Positions 8,594-16,583 of a stretch of 50,482 nt of DNA are shown here, in pieces. Numbering within the stretch: the stretch's first letter is position 1; every line of letters starts with the position of its first letter. Source of the stretch: an uncultured Eubacterium sp. (GTDB lineage: Bacteria > Bacillota > Clostridia > Lachnospirales > Lachnospiraceae); contig NZ_CALGRE010000043.1 of NCBI RefSeq assembly GCF_937958975.1, positions 1 to 50,482 on the forward strand, written 5' to 3'. A program made the position numbers and the translations under genes. The notes beneath the pieces were generated by a model. That model did not search any database, was not told the origin of the DNA, and saw only the letters and a program-made list of their open reading frames with translations.

Positions 8594-10270
8594 TTGGAAA
8601 TGAAAGCTATTAATGCGGAAACTCTGCAAAAGATGTTTATTGCAGGCGCAAAAAATCTTGAAGCAAAGAAAGAATGGATTAATGAATTAAATGTATTCCC
8701 GGTACCGGATGGTGATACAGGTACAAATATGACGCTTACGATTATGTCGGCAGCGAAGGAAGTTGGAAGTATTGCTGAGCCGACAATGGAAAGTATAGCT
8801 AAGGCAATATCTACAGGTTCCCTTAGAGGTGCCAGAGGAAATTCCGGTGTTATTCTATCACAGTTATTTAGAGGTTTTACAAGGGAAATCAAAAAGAATG
8901 AAGTGATGAATACGGAAGTATTGTCCAGAGCATGTGTTAAGGCTGTTGAGACAGCGTATAAAGCGGTTATGAAACCGAAAGAGGGAACGATTCTCACTGT
9001 TGCTAAGGGGATGGCTGATAAGGCATGTGAAATGCTTGGAGAAAGTGATGATTTAGTTTTCGTTATTGATGAAATTATTAAACATGGTGATTTTGTTTTG
9101 AGCCAGACACCGGAAATGCTTCCGGTTTTAAAACAGGCAGGTGTGGTAGACTCTGGTGGACAGGGTCTTATGACTGTTTTAAAAGGTGCGTACGATGCAC
9201 TTCTTGGTAAAGAAATAGATTATACTTTAGAGACAGTGGCATCTTCTGTGAATGTTACAACTGATGATATTCCAATGGATGAGGCAGATATAAAATTTGG
9301 GTATTGTACAGAGTTTATCATTAATTTAAATCATCCTATGCCTGAATCAGAAGAAAAGAGCTTTAAAGAATTTTTGGAGTCAATTGGTGATTCTATTGTA
9401 CTTGTTGCAGACGAGGAGATTGTAAAAGTTCATGTTCATACGAACCAGCCGGGTGAAGCGTTTACCAAAGCTTTGACATATGGTTCGCTCTCGAGAATGA
9501 AAGTAGATAATATGAGAGAGGAGCATCATGAAAGGCTTATTAAAAATGCTGAAAAGATGGCAGAACAGCAAAAAGCAGAGGAAGAAAAGGCAAAGGCAAA
9601 TGAACCGAAAAAGAAATATGGCTTTATTGCAGTTTCTGTAGGTGAAGGTTTAGATGAAATATTCAAGGGACTAAACGTTGATAATATTATTTCGGGCGGT
9701 CAGACGATGAATCCGAGTACGGAGGATATTTTAAATGCGGTTGACAAGGTAAACGCAGATACTATATTTATTCTCCCGAACAACAAGAATATTATTCTTG
9801 CAGCAAATCAGGCAGAAAGTCTCGTTGAGGACAAGGAATTGATTGTTATTCCTTCTAAAACAATACCACAGGGGATTTCTGCCATGATAGGATTTGTGGA
9901 AGAAAACTCAGCAGAGGAAAATAAAGAGGCTATGATGGATAGTATGTCATATGTAAAGACAGGTGAGATAACATATGCCGTCAGAGATACCGTAATTGAT
10001 GATAAAGAAATCAGAGAAGGAAACATCATGGGTATTGGTGACGAAGGAATCCTTGCTGTCGGAGAAGATATCACTGCTACAACAGTTGAGATGATTAAAG
10101 AAATGCAGGATGATGACTCAGAAATCGTAAGTATATATTATGGGGAAGGTGTTACAGAAGATGAAGCAAATACATTAGCCGAAAAAATATCGGAGGAAAT
10201 GCCTGAACTAGAGGTAGAAGTGTATGCAGGCGGACAGCCGGTTTATTATTATATTGCATCTGTGGAATAA
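8594..10270 (+). CDS. fakA: DAK2-domain fatty acid kinase-like protein (YloV/FakA)
   Basis: FakA phosphorylates fatty acids presented by a separate FakB carrier, feeding exogenous fatty acids into phospholipid synthesis. The 558-aa protein has the DAK2 ATP/Mg domain (VFPVPDGDTGTNMT at about residues 36-49; LRGARGNSGVILSQ), a middle domain with HVHTNQPGEAF, a Lys/Glu-rich linker near residues 315-340, and a C-terminal domain of the YloV type. No fakB is in the window. The start is TTG 8594, 8 bases after GGAGG; the ATG at 8600 is the alternative. The kinase role is inferred from family. Confidence 0.9.
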   Translation: MEMKAINAETLQKMFIAGAKNLEAKKEWINELNVFPVPDGDTGTNMTLTIMSAAKEVGSIAEPTMESIAKAISTGSLRGARGNSGVILSQLFRGFTREIKKNEVMNTEVLSRACVKAVETAYKAVMKPKEGTILTVAKGMADKACEMLGESDDLVFVIDEIIKHGDFVLSQTPEMLPVLKQAGVVDSGGQGLMTVLKGAYDALLGKEIDYTLETVASSVNVTTDDIPMDEADIKFGYCTEFIINLNHPMPESEEKSFKEFLESIGDSIVLVADEEIVKVHVHTNQPGEAFTKALTYGSLSRMKVDNMREEHHERLIKNAEKMAEQQKAEEEKAKANEPKKKYGFIAVSVGEGLDEIFKGLNVDNIISGGQTMNPSTEDILNAVDKVNADTIFILPNNKNIILAANQAESLVEDKELIVIPSKTIPQGISAMIGFVEENSAEENKEAMMDSMSYVKTGEITYAVRDTVIDDKEIREGNIMGIGDEGILAVGEDITATTVEMIKEMQDDDSEIVSIYYGEGVTEDEANTLAEKISEEMPELEVEVYAGGQPVYYYIASVE

Positions 10271-10293
10271 CACTAAAGTTACGGAGGAAGAAT

Positions 10294-10791
10294 ATGGATG
10301 AGGTATTTGTTGAACAGATAATTAAAAGAAAGACCAGTGCGTCAGGCATAGCTATCAGAGTAATATGTATCGCACTTGTAATAACAGGTTTTTTGAGTAT
10401 GTTATTGTTGGGAGTGCTTGGACTGACAATAACAGCATTACTTATTTATGGAACTTATCTTTTGTGGGGATATACCAGTGTTGAATATGAATATTCATTT
10501 TTGAATGGTGAATTGTCGGTAGATAAGATAATGGGGCAGAGAAAGAGAAAGACAATTGCAAATTTTGACATAAAGAATGCAGAAATTGTAGCACCGGCAA
10601 TGTCTGACGAAGTAATCAGCAGAGTGAACAATACAGTGACAAAGGATTACTCGACGGGATATCGGGGAGGAAACATATATTCTATGATAATAAATGATTC
10701 TGACGGAATGAAACAGGTATTGTTTGAGCCAAATGAAAAGGTTCTCTCTGCAATGTATCATGTCAAACCAAGTATTGTCAGAAAACAATAG
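10294..10791 (+). CDS. Small membrane protein, 165 aa (DUF6106-like)
   Basis: Two adjacent hydrophobic segments (about residues 20-40 and 43-58) are followed by a soluble domain that starts VEYEYSFLNGELSVDKIMGQRKRK and reads like a small beta-rich membrane-associated domain. I recall similar Clostridia proteins as DUF6106, but I cannot confirm the family here. An ACGGAGGAAG ribosome-binding site precedes ATG 10294. It lies 23 bases after fakA and is probably co-transcribed, ending at the terminator at 10838. Function unknown. Confidence 0.75.
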   Translation: MDEVFVEQIIKRKTSASGIAIRVICIALVITGFLSMLLLGVLGLTITALLIYGTYLLWGYTSVEYEYSFLNGELSVDKIMGQRKRKTIANFDIKNAEIVAPAMSDEVISRVNNTVTKDYSTGYRGGNIYSMIINDSDGMKQVLFEPNEKVLSAMYHVKPSIVRKQ

Positions 10792-10837
10792 ATAGTTATA
10801 AAAGTTGACTGATGGACAACGGTTACAATTAATGTAA

Positions 10838-10874
10838 TAAAAAACGGTATTGTCATTGACAATGTCGTTTTTTA
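10838..10874 (+). terminator. Terminator of the Asp23-fakA operon
   Basis: A hairpin with arms AAAAACGGTATTGTC and GACAATGTCGTTTTT is fully paired if two G-U wobbles are allowed, and ends in a T-run. It overlaps the guaB promoter. Confidence 0.75.
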
Positions 10875-10884
10875 GTGTTAGTAT
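10856..10884 (+). promoter_or_regulatory. guaB promoter overlapping the upstream terminator
   Basis: TTGACA at 10856 and TAGTAT at 10879 have 17-base spacing. The -35 box lies in the loop and right arm of the preceding terminator hairpin. Confidence 0.7.
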
Positions 10885-10931
10885 TTTCAACAATATATCT
10901 AAAATAATGAACTTAGAGGAGGAAAGAATCA

Positions 10932-12386
10932 GTGGGTAAAATTATTGGTGAAGGAATTACATTTGATGACGTTTTGTTAGTACCTCAGTATTCAGAGGTT
11001 ACACCAAATATGGTAGATTTGACTACATATCTCACAAAAAAAATCAAATTAAATATTCCTATGATGAGTGCCGGAATGGACACGGTTACAGAATACAGAA
11101 TGGCGATTGCTATGGCGAGACAAGGCGGCATTGGTATTATCCATAAAAATATGACGATTGAACAGCAGGCAGACGAAGTAGATAAAGTGAAACGTTCTGA
11201 AAACGGTGTCATCACTGATCCGTTCTATTTATCACCGGAACATACATTGAAAGATGCCAATGAGTTGATGGCAAAATTTAGAATATCCGGTGTTCCTATT
11301 GTTGTGGGAAGAAAGTTAGTAGGTATTATTACGAATCGTGACCTCAAATTTGAAACTGATGGAAGTAAGCTTATCAAAGATTCTATGACATCAGAAGGGT
11401 TGATTACAGCAAAGGAAGGAGTAACTCTTGAGGAAGCGAAAGCAATTTTGGCAAAGTCAAGAAAAGAAAAGCTTCCAATTGTTGATGATGATTTTAATTT
11501 AAAAGGTCTTATTACAATAAAAGATATTGAAAAGCAGATTAAGTATCCACTTTCTGCGAAGGACGAGCAGGGAAGACTTTTGTGTGGTGCGGCTGTTGGT
11601 ATTACAGCTAATGTAATGGAAAGAGTAAAAGCTTTAGTAGACGCAAAGGTAGATGTTATTGTAATTGACTCGGCGCATGGACATTCGGCAAATATTTTTA
11701 AAACATTAAAAATGATTAAGGCGGAATATCCTGACCTTCAGGTAATTGCCGGTAACGTTGCCACAGGTGATGCGACAAGAGATTTGATTGAAGCAGGTGC
11801 GGATGCGGTAAAAGTCGGTATTGGACCTGGTTCTATCTGTACAACTCGTGTGGTTGCAGGTATCGGTGTTCCACAGGTGTCAGCAATTATGGATTGTTAT
11901 GAAGTGGCAAAAGAGTATGGTGTGCCAATTATTGCTGATGGTGGTATCAAATTTTCCGGTGATATTGTGAAAGCAATTGCAGCCGGTGGAAGCGTTTGTA
12001 TGATGGGGTCTATGTTTGCAGGATGCGACGAGGCTCCTGGTGATTTTGAGTTATTTCAGGGTCGTAAGTATAAGGTATATAGAGGCATGGGCAGTATTGC
12101 TGCCATGGAAAACGGAAGTAAGGACAGATATTTCCAGGCAAATGCAAAGAAGTTAGTTCCGGAAGGTGTTGAGGGACGAGTTGCATATAAGGGAAGTATC
12201 GAAGATACGGTGTTCCAGCTTATGGGCGGTTTGCGTTCAGGTATGGGATATTGCGGTGCTAAGAACATTGAATCATTAAAAGAAAATGGAAAATTTGTAA
12301 AAATTTCAGCGGCTTCCCTTAAAGAAAGTCATCCGCATGATATTCATATCACTAAGGAAGCGCCAAATTATACGACAGAAGTATAA
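10932..12386 (+). CDS. guaB: IMP dehydrogenase
   Basis: GuaB oxidises IMP to XMP with NAD+, the first committed step to GMP. The 484-aa protein shows the full architecture: TIM barrel, a pair of CBS domains inserted at about residues 95-205, the catalytic loop GIGPGSICTTR with Cys303, and the flap region GRKYKVYRGMGS. Translation starts at GTG 10932 behind GAGGAGG. It stands alone with its own promoter. I saw no purine riboswitch in the 140-base leader. Confidence 0.97.
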   Translation: MGKIIGEGITFDDVLLVPQYSEVTPNMVDLTTYLTKKIKLNIPMMSAGMDTVTEYRMAIAMARQGGIGIIHKNMTIEQQADEVDKVKRSENGVITDPFYLSPEHTLKDANELMAKFRISGVPIVVGRKLVGIITNRDLKFETDGSKLIKDSMTSEGLITAKEGVTLEEAKAILAKSRKEKLPIVDDDFNLKGLITIKDIEKQIKYPLSAKDEQGRLLCGAAVGITANVMERVKALVDAKVDVIVIDSAHGHSANIFKTLKMIKAEYPDLQVIAGNVATGDATRDLIEAGADAVKVGIGPGSICTTRVVAGIGVPQVSAIMDCYEVAKEYGVPIIADGGIKFSGDIVKAIAAGGSVCMMGSMFAGCDEAPGDFELFQGRKYKVYRGMGSIAAMENGSKDRYFQANAKKLVPEGVEGRVAYKGSIEDTVFQLMGGLRSGMGYCGAKNIESLKENGKFVKISAASLKESHPHDIHITKEAPNYTTEV

Positions 12387-12503
12387 AAAATATATATATT
12401 TTGTGAATTTAAAAATAAATATATATAAATTTGATAAAATATGATAAAATAACGAGGAAAGTTTCAATTATGTTTGTACAAATTGAAATTTGACGAGAAA
12501 ATC

Positions 12504-12554
12504 ATGGAGGTGTTAACCGACATGATAAAAATAAAAAGGATCTTTGTTAGATGA
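12504..12554 (+). CDS. Possible leader peptide (10-16 codons)
   Basis: A mini reading frame ends at TGA 12552-12554. The better start is ATG 12522, nine bases after GGAGGTG (12506-12512), giving MIKIKRIFVR. An in-frame ATG at 12504 would give 16 residues but overlaps that ribosome-binding site. The last codons run through the left arm and loop of the terminator at 12533-12565, so translation could melt the terminator. This is the geometry of a leader-peptide attenuator, but chance is possible. Confidence 0.3.
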   Translation: MEVLTDMIKIKRIFVR

Positions 12555-12565
12555 AGGTCCTTTTT
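12533..12565 (+). terminator. Terminator or attenuator between guaB and the trigger-factor-like gene
   Basis: The arms AAAAAGGATCTT and AAGGTCCTTTTT pair over 12 positions with one G-U wobble around a short loop, and the right arm ends in a T-run. It can end guaB transcripts and may attenuate the next gene. A second inverted repeat (TTTCAATT/AATTGAAA, about 12462-12488) lies upstream. Confidence 0.75.
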
Positions 12566-12627
12566 GTTGATTCGGTAGAATATTAATTTTATCAAAAAAT
12601 AATGGAATTACGGTAAGGAGAATGAAA

Positions 12628-13758
12628 GTGGAACAAAATAAAGATATCAGACAGGAAAATGTGGAAGAACAGAAGCCGGAAAAGAAAAAAATAAACCCGG
12701 CAGCATTTATTGTACCTGGAATTATTGCGGTGATTATTATAGTGTTTGCTATAGTGATTTATTGGGCAAAGGTTATTAAACCAAAAGCAGATATTAATAA
12801 TGAACTTGGTTATAACACAGAGGAATATATTAAATTGGGGCAGATAAAAGGGTTAGAAGCAGAAATTTCTCAGGAAGAATGGGATGAGTGTGTGAATGAA
12901 GACAGACAGTATCATCAGGAAGTTGATAGAGCTGCAAAAGAAAACGACCAGATAGAGTTTGATTTTACAGGATATATCAACGGGAAAAAAGTTGATGATT
13001 TAACAATGAAAGAGCAATCTTTAAATATTGGAGAAAATTCCGATGGAATTTACAAGAAATTTTCAGATGCTTTTTTAGGAAAGAAGAAAGGTGATAAAGT
13101 TTCCATTGAAGTGAGTGGAAAAGAAGTGGCAGAGTTGTCAATGGCAAACAAGGATTACTCTGATAAAAAAGTAAAGTTTCAATTGAAAGTTAGAGCTGTA
13201 AGTGAGTTGGTCGTTGAAAAAATAACGGATAAATGGGTTGTTGAAAACTATTTAGAGGAACGCGGAGTAGAGACCACAGATGAATTTTATGAGTGGGAAA
13301 AAGAATATCTGATTGAAACTTCCGTAAAGCAGAATCTTTGGAAAAAAGTAGTGCAAAATGCTAAAATGAGTGGTTATCCGGCAGAGCTGTATAATGACAC
13401 TGTAGACGAAATAGATGGACATATAATAGCCGATGCAAAAGAGCAGGGAATGTCTGTAGAAGAATATAAACAATTTTTTGGTTATACAGATGAAAAACTG
13501 GATGAGGAATACAGTTCTGAAGTGAAGTCACAGTTAGTAATGTGGCAATTGGTGAAAGATTTAGGTTTAGAGGCGTCTGCTGTGGAAATCGAAGAAATGT
13601 ACGAAAAAGAGTATGCAGAAGTGAATCTGGATAGTGTAGAAGAGATGAAAAAAATGTATACAGTGGCAGAGATGAAAGAGGCAGTTTTATTAGAAAAGGC
13701 ACAGCAGTATGTGTTTGATAACGCAAAGGTAAGTTACAATTATAAAATAGATAAATAA
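12628..13758 (+). CDS. Membrane-anchored trigger-factor-like foldase
   Basis: The protein (376 aa) has a charged cytoplasmic N-terminus, one membrane segment (about residues 30-50, FIVPGIIAVIIIVFAIVIYW), then an FKBP-type peptidyl-prolyl isomerase-like domain (about 90-190: NDQIEFDFTGYINGKK, then AFLGKKKGDKVSIEV) and a helical region like the trigger factor C-terminal chaperone domain. Ordinary trigger factor is soluble and ribosome-bound; this one lacks the ribosome-binding domain and should project outside the cell. I prefer GTG 12628, 7 bases after TAAGGAG, over ATG 12622, which is too close. A role in folding exported proteins, perhaps the two CAP proteins downstream, is an inference. Confidence 0.82.
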   Translation: MEQNKDIRQENVEEQKPEKKKINPAAFIVPGIIAVIIIVFAIVIYWAKVIKPKADINNELGYNTEEYIKLGQIKGLEAEISQEEWDECVNEDRQYHQEVDRAAKENDQIEFDFTGYINGKKVDDLTMKEQSLNIGENSDGIYKKFSDAFLGKKKGDKVSIEVSGKEVAELSMANKDYSDKKVKFQLKVRAVSELVVEKITDKWVVENYLEERGVETTDEFYEWEKEYLIETSVKQNLWKKVVQNAKMSGYPAELYNDTVDEIDGHIIADAKEQGMSVEEYKQFFGYTDEKLDEEYSSEVKSQLVMWQLVKDLGLEASAVEIEEMYEKEYAEVNLDSVEEMKKMYTVAEMKEAVLLEKAQQYVFDNAKVSYNYKIDK

Positions 13759-13759
13759 G

Positions 13760-13788
13760 TTGAAAAATAGTGATACCTGTTATAAAAT
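13760..13788 (+). promoter_or_regulatory. Promoter of the first CAP gene
   Basis: TTGAAA and TAAAAT with a 17-base spacer lie just after the foldase stop codon and 47 bases before the CAP gene start. Confidence 0.6.
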
Positions 13789-13835
13789 AATATTAACAAT
13801 TTTTGGTTTTAAAAAATTTTATAGGAGGTATCGCT

Positions 13836-14915
13836 ATGGACACATTCAGGAAGATGTCAAAAAAAACAATGGCATTTTTTTTGATACTTACAATGTTAAC
13901 GTTAACTTGCGCGACGAAACATACAGTAAATGCGGGAAACGTGTATTTAAATTATAGTTGGTATATGATTACAGCAGGAAGTTCTTTTGATTTAAAAGTA
14001 ATGGGAACTTCTAAAAAAGTAAAATGGAGCAGTTCAAATAAAAAAATTGCATCTGTAAACAAAAAAGGAAAAGTAACGGCTAAAAAAGCAGGGAAGGTTA
14101 CGATTACAGCTAAAGTTTCGGTGAAAAAATATAAATGTAAAGTAACGGTAAAAAAGAATCCTAATTACCAGGTCAAAACTTTTTCGGGAAGAGCTTTAAA
14201 TGTTTCAGAATTGAAGCTGGACATAAATAAGGCTGCATATGATATGAGTGGAAAGAGTGATGCAGTTTACATATCTAATGAGAGAGGAACGTTCGTTTTA
14301 AAATTACTTAATAATAAAAAGAAAGTAAAATGGAAAACCAGTAACTCTAAAGTTGCTACCGTAAACGGGGGAAAGGTTACAGCGGTATCTAAAGGCAAAT
14401 GTAAAGTTACTGCAATCGTTGGAAAAAAGAGTTATAAGTGTTCTGTAACGATTACGAATTTAAATGATGCACAAAAAATAGCTACACAGGAAGATGTATA
14501 TTATATATTAGGACGATTAAATAAGGATAGGGTGAAGAGAAAGGCAGTTCCATTAAAATTCAAGGACGAATTGAATCAGATTGCGACAATCAGGGCAAAA
14601 GAAATTTCAAAGAAGTTTTCGCATCAAAGACCGGATGGCACTACATATAAGGAGGTTTATAAGGAGATTGGATTTAAGCCCGGTCGGGTTACAGGTGAAA
14701 ATTTAGCTCACACAAAGGAAAAAGTTTTATATATGAGCAATTTTGCCTCAAATGCATATAAAGCATTATACCGTCATAAACAGCATCGAGAAGAAATGTT
14801 AAATCCTAAATATGAGTACATCGGAATCGGATATTGCAAGGTAGGAATTTCATTTGATTACTGGGGGGCAATGTATTCAGAGTCTTATTGGGTGCAGGAA
14901 TTGTATTCAAAATAA
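13836..14915 (+). CDS. Secreted Big_2 / CAP-domain protein A
   Basis: The 359-aa protein has a signal peptide (basic MDTFRKMSKK, then a hydrophobic stretch to about residue 33), two bacterial Ig-like Big_2 repeats (about 50-105 and 165-210; each with the WxxSNxKxAxVN...GKVTA...G pattern) and a C-terminal CAP/SCP domain. The CAP domain keeps the FSHQRPDG, GENLAH, HREEML and YIGIGY stretches that hold the metal-site residues. It is very lysine-rich. Related proteins are secreted and cell-surface associated, with uncertain activity. ATG 13836 follows AGGAGG; an upstream in-frame start at 13803 lacks one. Its paralog lies 223 bases downstream. Confidence 0.9.
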   Translation: MDTFRKMSKKTMAFFLILTMLTLTCATKHTVNAGNVYLNYSWYMITAGSSFDLKVMGTSKKVKWSSSNKKIASVNKKGKVTAKKAGKVTITAKVSVKKYKCKVTVKKNPNYQVKTFSGRALNVSELKLDINKAAYDMSGKSDAVYISNERGTFVLKLLNNKKKVKWKTSNSKVATVNGGKVTAVSKGKCKVTAIVGKKSYKCSVTITNLNDAQKIATQEDVYYILGRLNKDRVKRKAVPLKFKDELNQIATIRAKEISKKFSHQRPDGTTYKEVYKEIGFKPGRVTGENLAHTKEKVLYMSNFASNAYKALYRHKQHREEMLNPKYEYIGIGYCKVGISFDYWGAMYSESYWVQELYSK

Positions 14916-14949
14916 AATAATAAGAAACAATAAAGAACAATAAAAAATA

Positions 14950-14978
14950 TTTACATTTTTTGTCAATAGTAGTATAAT
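14950..14978 (+). promoter_or_regulatory. Strong promoter for the second CAP gene
   Basis: TTTACA (14950-14955) and a perfect TATAAT (14973-14978) are separated by 17 bases. The -10 box runs into the left arm of the hairpin at 14977-15014. Confidence 0.7.
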
Positions 14979-15014
14979 TAGTCCAGATGGTGAGACCGGC
15001 TGGACTAATTTTTA
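14977..15014 (+). terminator. Terminator hairpin overlapping a promoter
   Basis: Perfect 10-base arms ATTAGTCCAG (14977-14986) and CTGGACTAAT (15000-15009) precede a T-rich tail. It is suited to end read-through from CAP gene A. Confidence 0.75.
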
Positions 15015-15138
15015 TATAAGCGACGATATTAGAGAAAATAAAAAAGAAAAGTTAATGCCTGCTATGCAATGGTAGATATGAATCGGAAATTATTATTATC
15101 TATTTGCATTGGAATAAAATTGAAAAGAGGACATCATT

Positions 15139-16236
15139 ATGATAAGAGGGCAAATCTCCAGGTGCGGAAATGGGAGAGGGGTTGTTGCATTGCTTATGAT
15201 GACTTTGATAATGGCTAGTGTATTTTTCTGGAGTGGAAGTATTACACAAGTACAGGCAAAAAGCATAAGACTAAATTATTCATGGATTACTATGACAAAG
15301 GGATATTCCATGAATTTAAAGTTAAGTGGAACAAAGAAAAAGGCGAAATGGAAAAGCTCAAACAAAAAGATTGCAATTGTTAATAAAAAAGGGAAAGTAA
15401 CCGGAAAAAATGTGGGACATTGTACAGTGACTGTAAAAGTTGGAGGAGAGAAACTTCAGTGTAGTGTAACTGTAACTAAGGCACCTGAAAAGAAAGAAAA
15501 GGTTTCCAATTATAAAAAGACGGTATTTAATGTCTCGAAATTAAAATTAAATGTTTGGGATGTTTCATATGACAAATTAGGATATCCTGAGATGGCAAAA
15601 AATAAAAATGGAACATTTCAATTACAACTTTTGAATAATAAGAAAAAAATTGTCTGGTCATCCAGTGATGAGAAAATTGCCATGATTTCTTCAGGTCTTG
15701 TCACTGCAAAATCAAAGGGAAAGTGTACCATAACAGCGAAAGTTGGAAATAAAAAATATAAATGTTCCGTAACGGTTACAGATTATGATGATGTTGAGGT
15801 TGTTTATAATCAAAGAAATATTTATATTATGTTGGGTTTGATAAATAAAGACAGAGTTAAGGTGAAAGTCGCACCATTAGCGCTGAAAAACGATATAACA
15901 AAAATTGCAGACATTCGGGCAGAGGAGGCGTCACGAGAATTTTCGCATACGAGACCTAATGGAGAATCCTATAAAACAGTATATAATCAGGTGGACGTAA
16001 AAATTGGAAGTGTTATAGGAGAAAATCTTGCATATACGATGGATGGTGCAAAAAATAGAAAAAAACTGGTAAAAACAGCGTATAAGAATCTCTATAAATC
16101 AAAATATCATAAGGAGAATATGTTAAGTCCTAAGTACAAATATATTGGTATTGGCAGTTATTCAAAAATATATGTAAATAAATGGAAAGATGTATGCGTT
16201 GATACTTATTGGGCACAGGAATTTTATAAAAAGTAA
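15139..16236 (+). CDS. Secreted Big_2 / CAP-domain protein B
   Basis: This 365-aa paralog of the preceding CAP protein has the same layout: signal peptide (residues 1 to about 40, ending VQAKS), two Big_2 repeats, then a CAP/SCP domain with FSHTRPNGESY, GENLAY, HKENML and YIGIGSY. The two are recognisably collinear along their whole length (for example LNYSW, LLNNKKK, INKDRVK), so they arose by tandem duplication. A GAGG ribosome-binding site precedes ATG 15139. The leader of about 150 bases holds no structure I can name. It is likely exported to the cell surface. Confidence 0.9.
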   Translation: MIRGQISRCGNGRGVVALLMMTLIMASVFFWSGSITQVQAKSIRLNYSWITMTKGYSMNLKLSGTKKKAKWKSSNKKIAIVNKKGKVTGKNVGHCTVTVKVGGEKLQCSVTVTKAPEKKEKVSNYKKTVFNVSKLKLNVWDVSYDKLGYPEMAKNKNGTFQLQLLNNKKKIVWSSSDEKIAMISSGLVTAKSKGKCTITAKVGNKKYKCSVTVTDYDDVEVVYNQRNIYIMLGLINKDRVKVKVAPLALKNDITKIADIRAEEASREFSHTRPNGESYKTVYNQVDVKIGSVIGENLAYTMDGAKNRKKLVKTAYKNLYKSKYHKENMLSPKYKYIGIGSYSKIYVNKWKDVCVDTYWAQEFYKK

Positions 16237-16270
16237 ATGAGAACATACTTTTTTATGATAAAGTTTTCCA

Positions 16271-16298
16271 TTGACAACATGAAACAGAATGCTATAAT
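16271..16298 (+). promoter_or_regulatory. Consensus promoter of thrS
   Basis: TTGACA and TATAAT, both perfect, have a 16-base spacer immediately upstream of the T-box leader. Confidence 0.85.
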
Positions 16299-16304
16299 AA
16301 AAAA

Positions 16305-16527
16305 ATAAAACGATGACGAGGACAGTAGATTATTTGGAGGGTTACAGAGAGAGGCATCATGGCTGGAAATGCCTTACAGAAAAATAATTGAAGACTACCT
16401 CTGAGTGGCTCTAATCAAGCCCGGTGATTCCGTTATCATCATAATGAGAGGTCTAATTAGGCAATCAGGGTGGAACCGCGTATATTACGTCCCTGTTTAT
16501 GGAAACATAAACAGGGATTTTTATATT
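16305..16527 (+). promoter_or_regulatory. T-box riboswitch controlling thrS
   Basis: A T-box leader senses uncharged tRNA and prevents termination when the amino acid is scarce. The hallmark AGGGTGGAACCGCG is at 16467-16480, followed by the terminator hairpin CCCTGTTTATG/CATAAACAGGG and T-run (16491-16523). The 5' part starts with the usual GACGAGGACAGTAG-type Stem I region. An ACC threonine codon at 16397-16399 is a candidate specifier, which fits thrS, but I have not folded Stem I. Confidence 0.95.
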
Positions 16528-16583
16528 GTAGGAAATTTCCTTGTAATTGTGTTTCAAAAAAATAATAGATAAGGAGACGAACG

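Noticed and set aside
8578..8997. 139-codon open frame antisense to fakA
   Set aside because: Shadow of a strongly supported gene; no promoter or family resemblance.
12455..12500. Two ACGAG motifs resembling a mini-ykkC (guanidine-II) riboswitch
   Set aside because: The bases around each motif do not form the required short stems.
13980..14460. Direct repeats as a CRISPR or satellite
   Set aside because: The repeated Lys-rich pattern comes from Big_2 protein domains in coding frame, not from regularly spaced DNA repeats.
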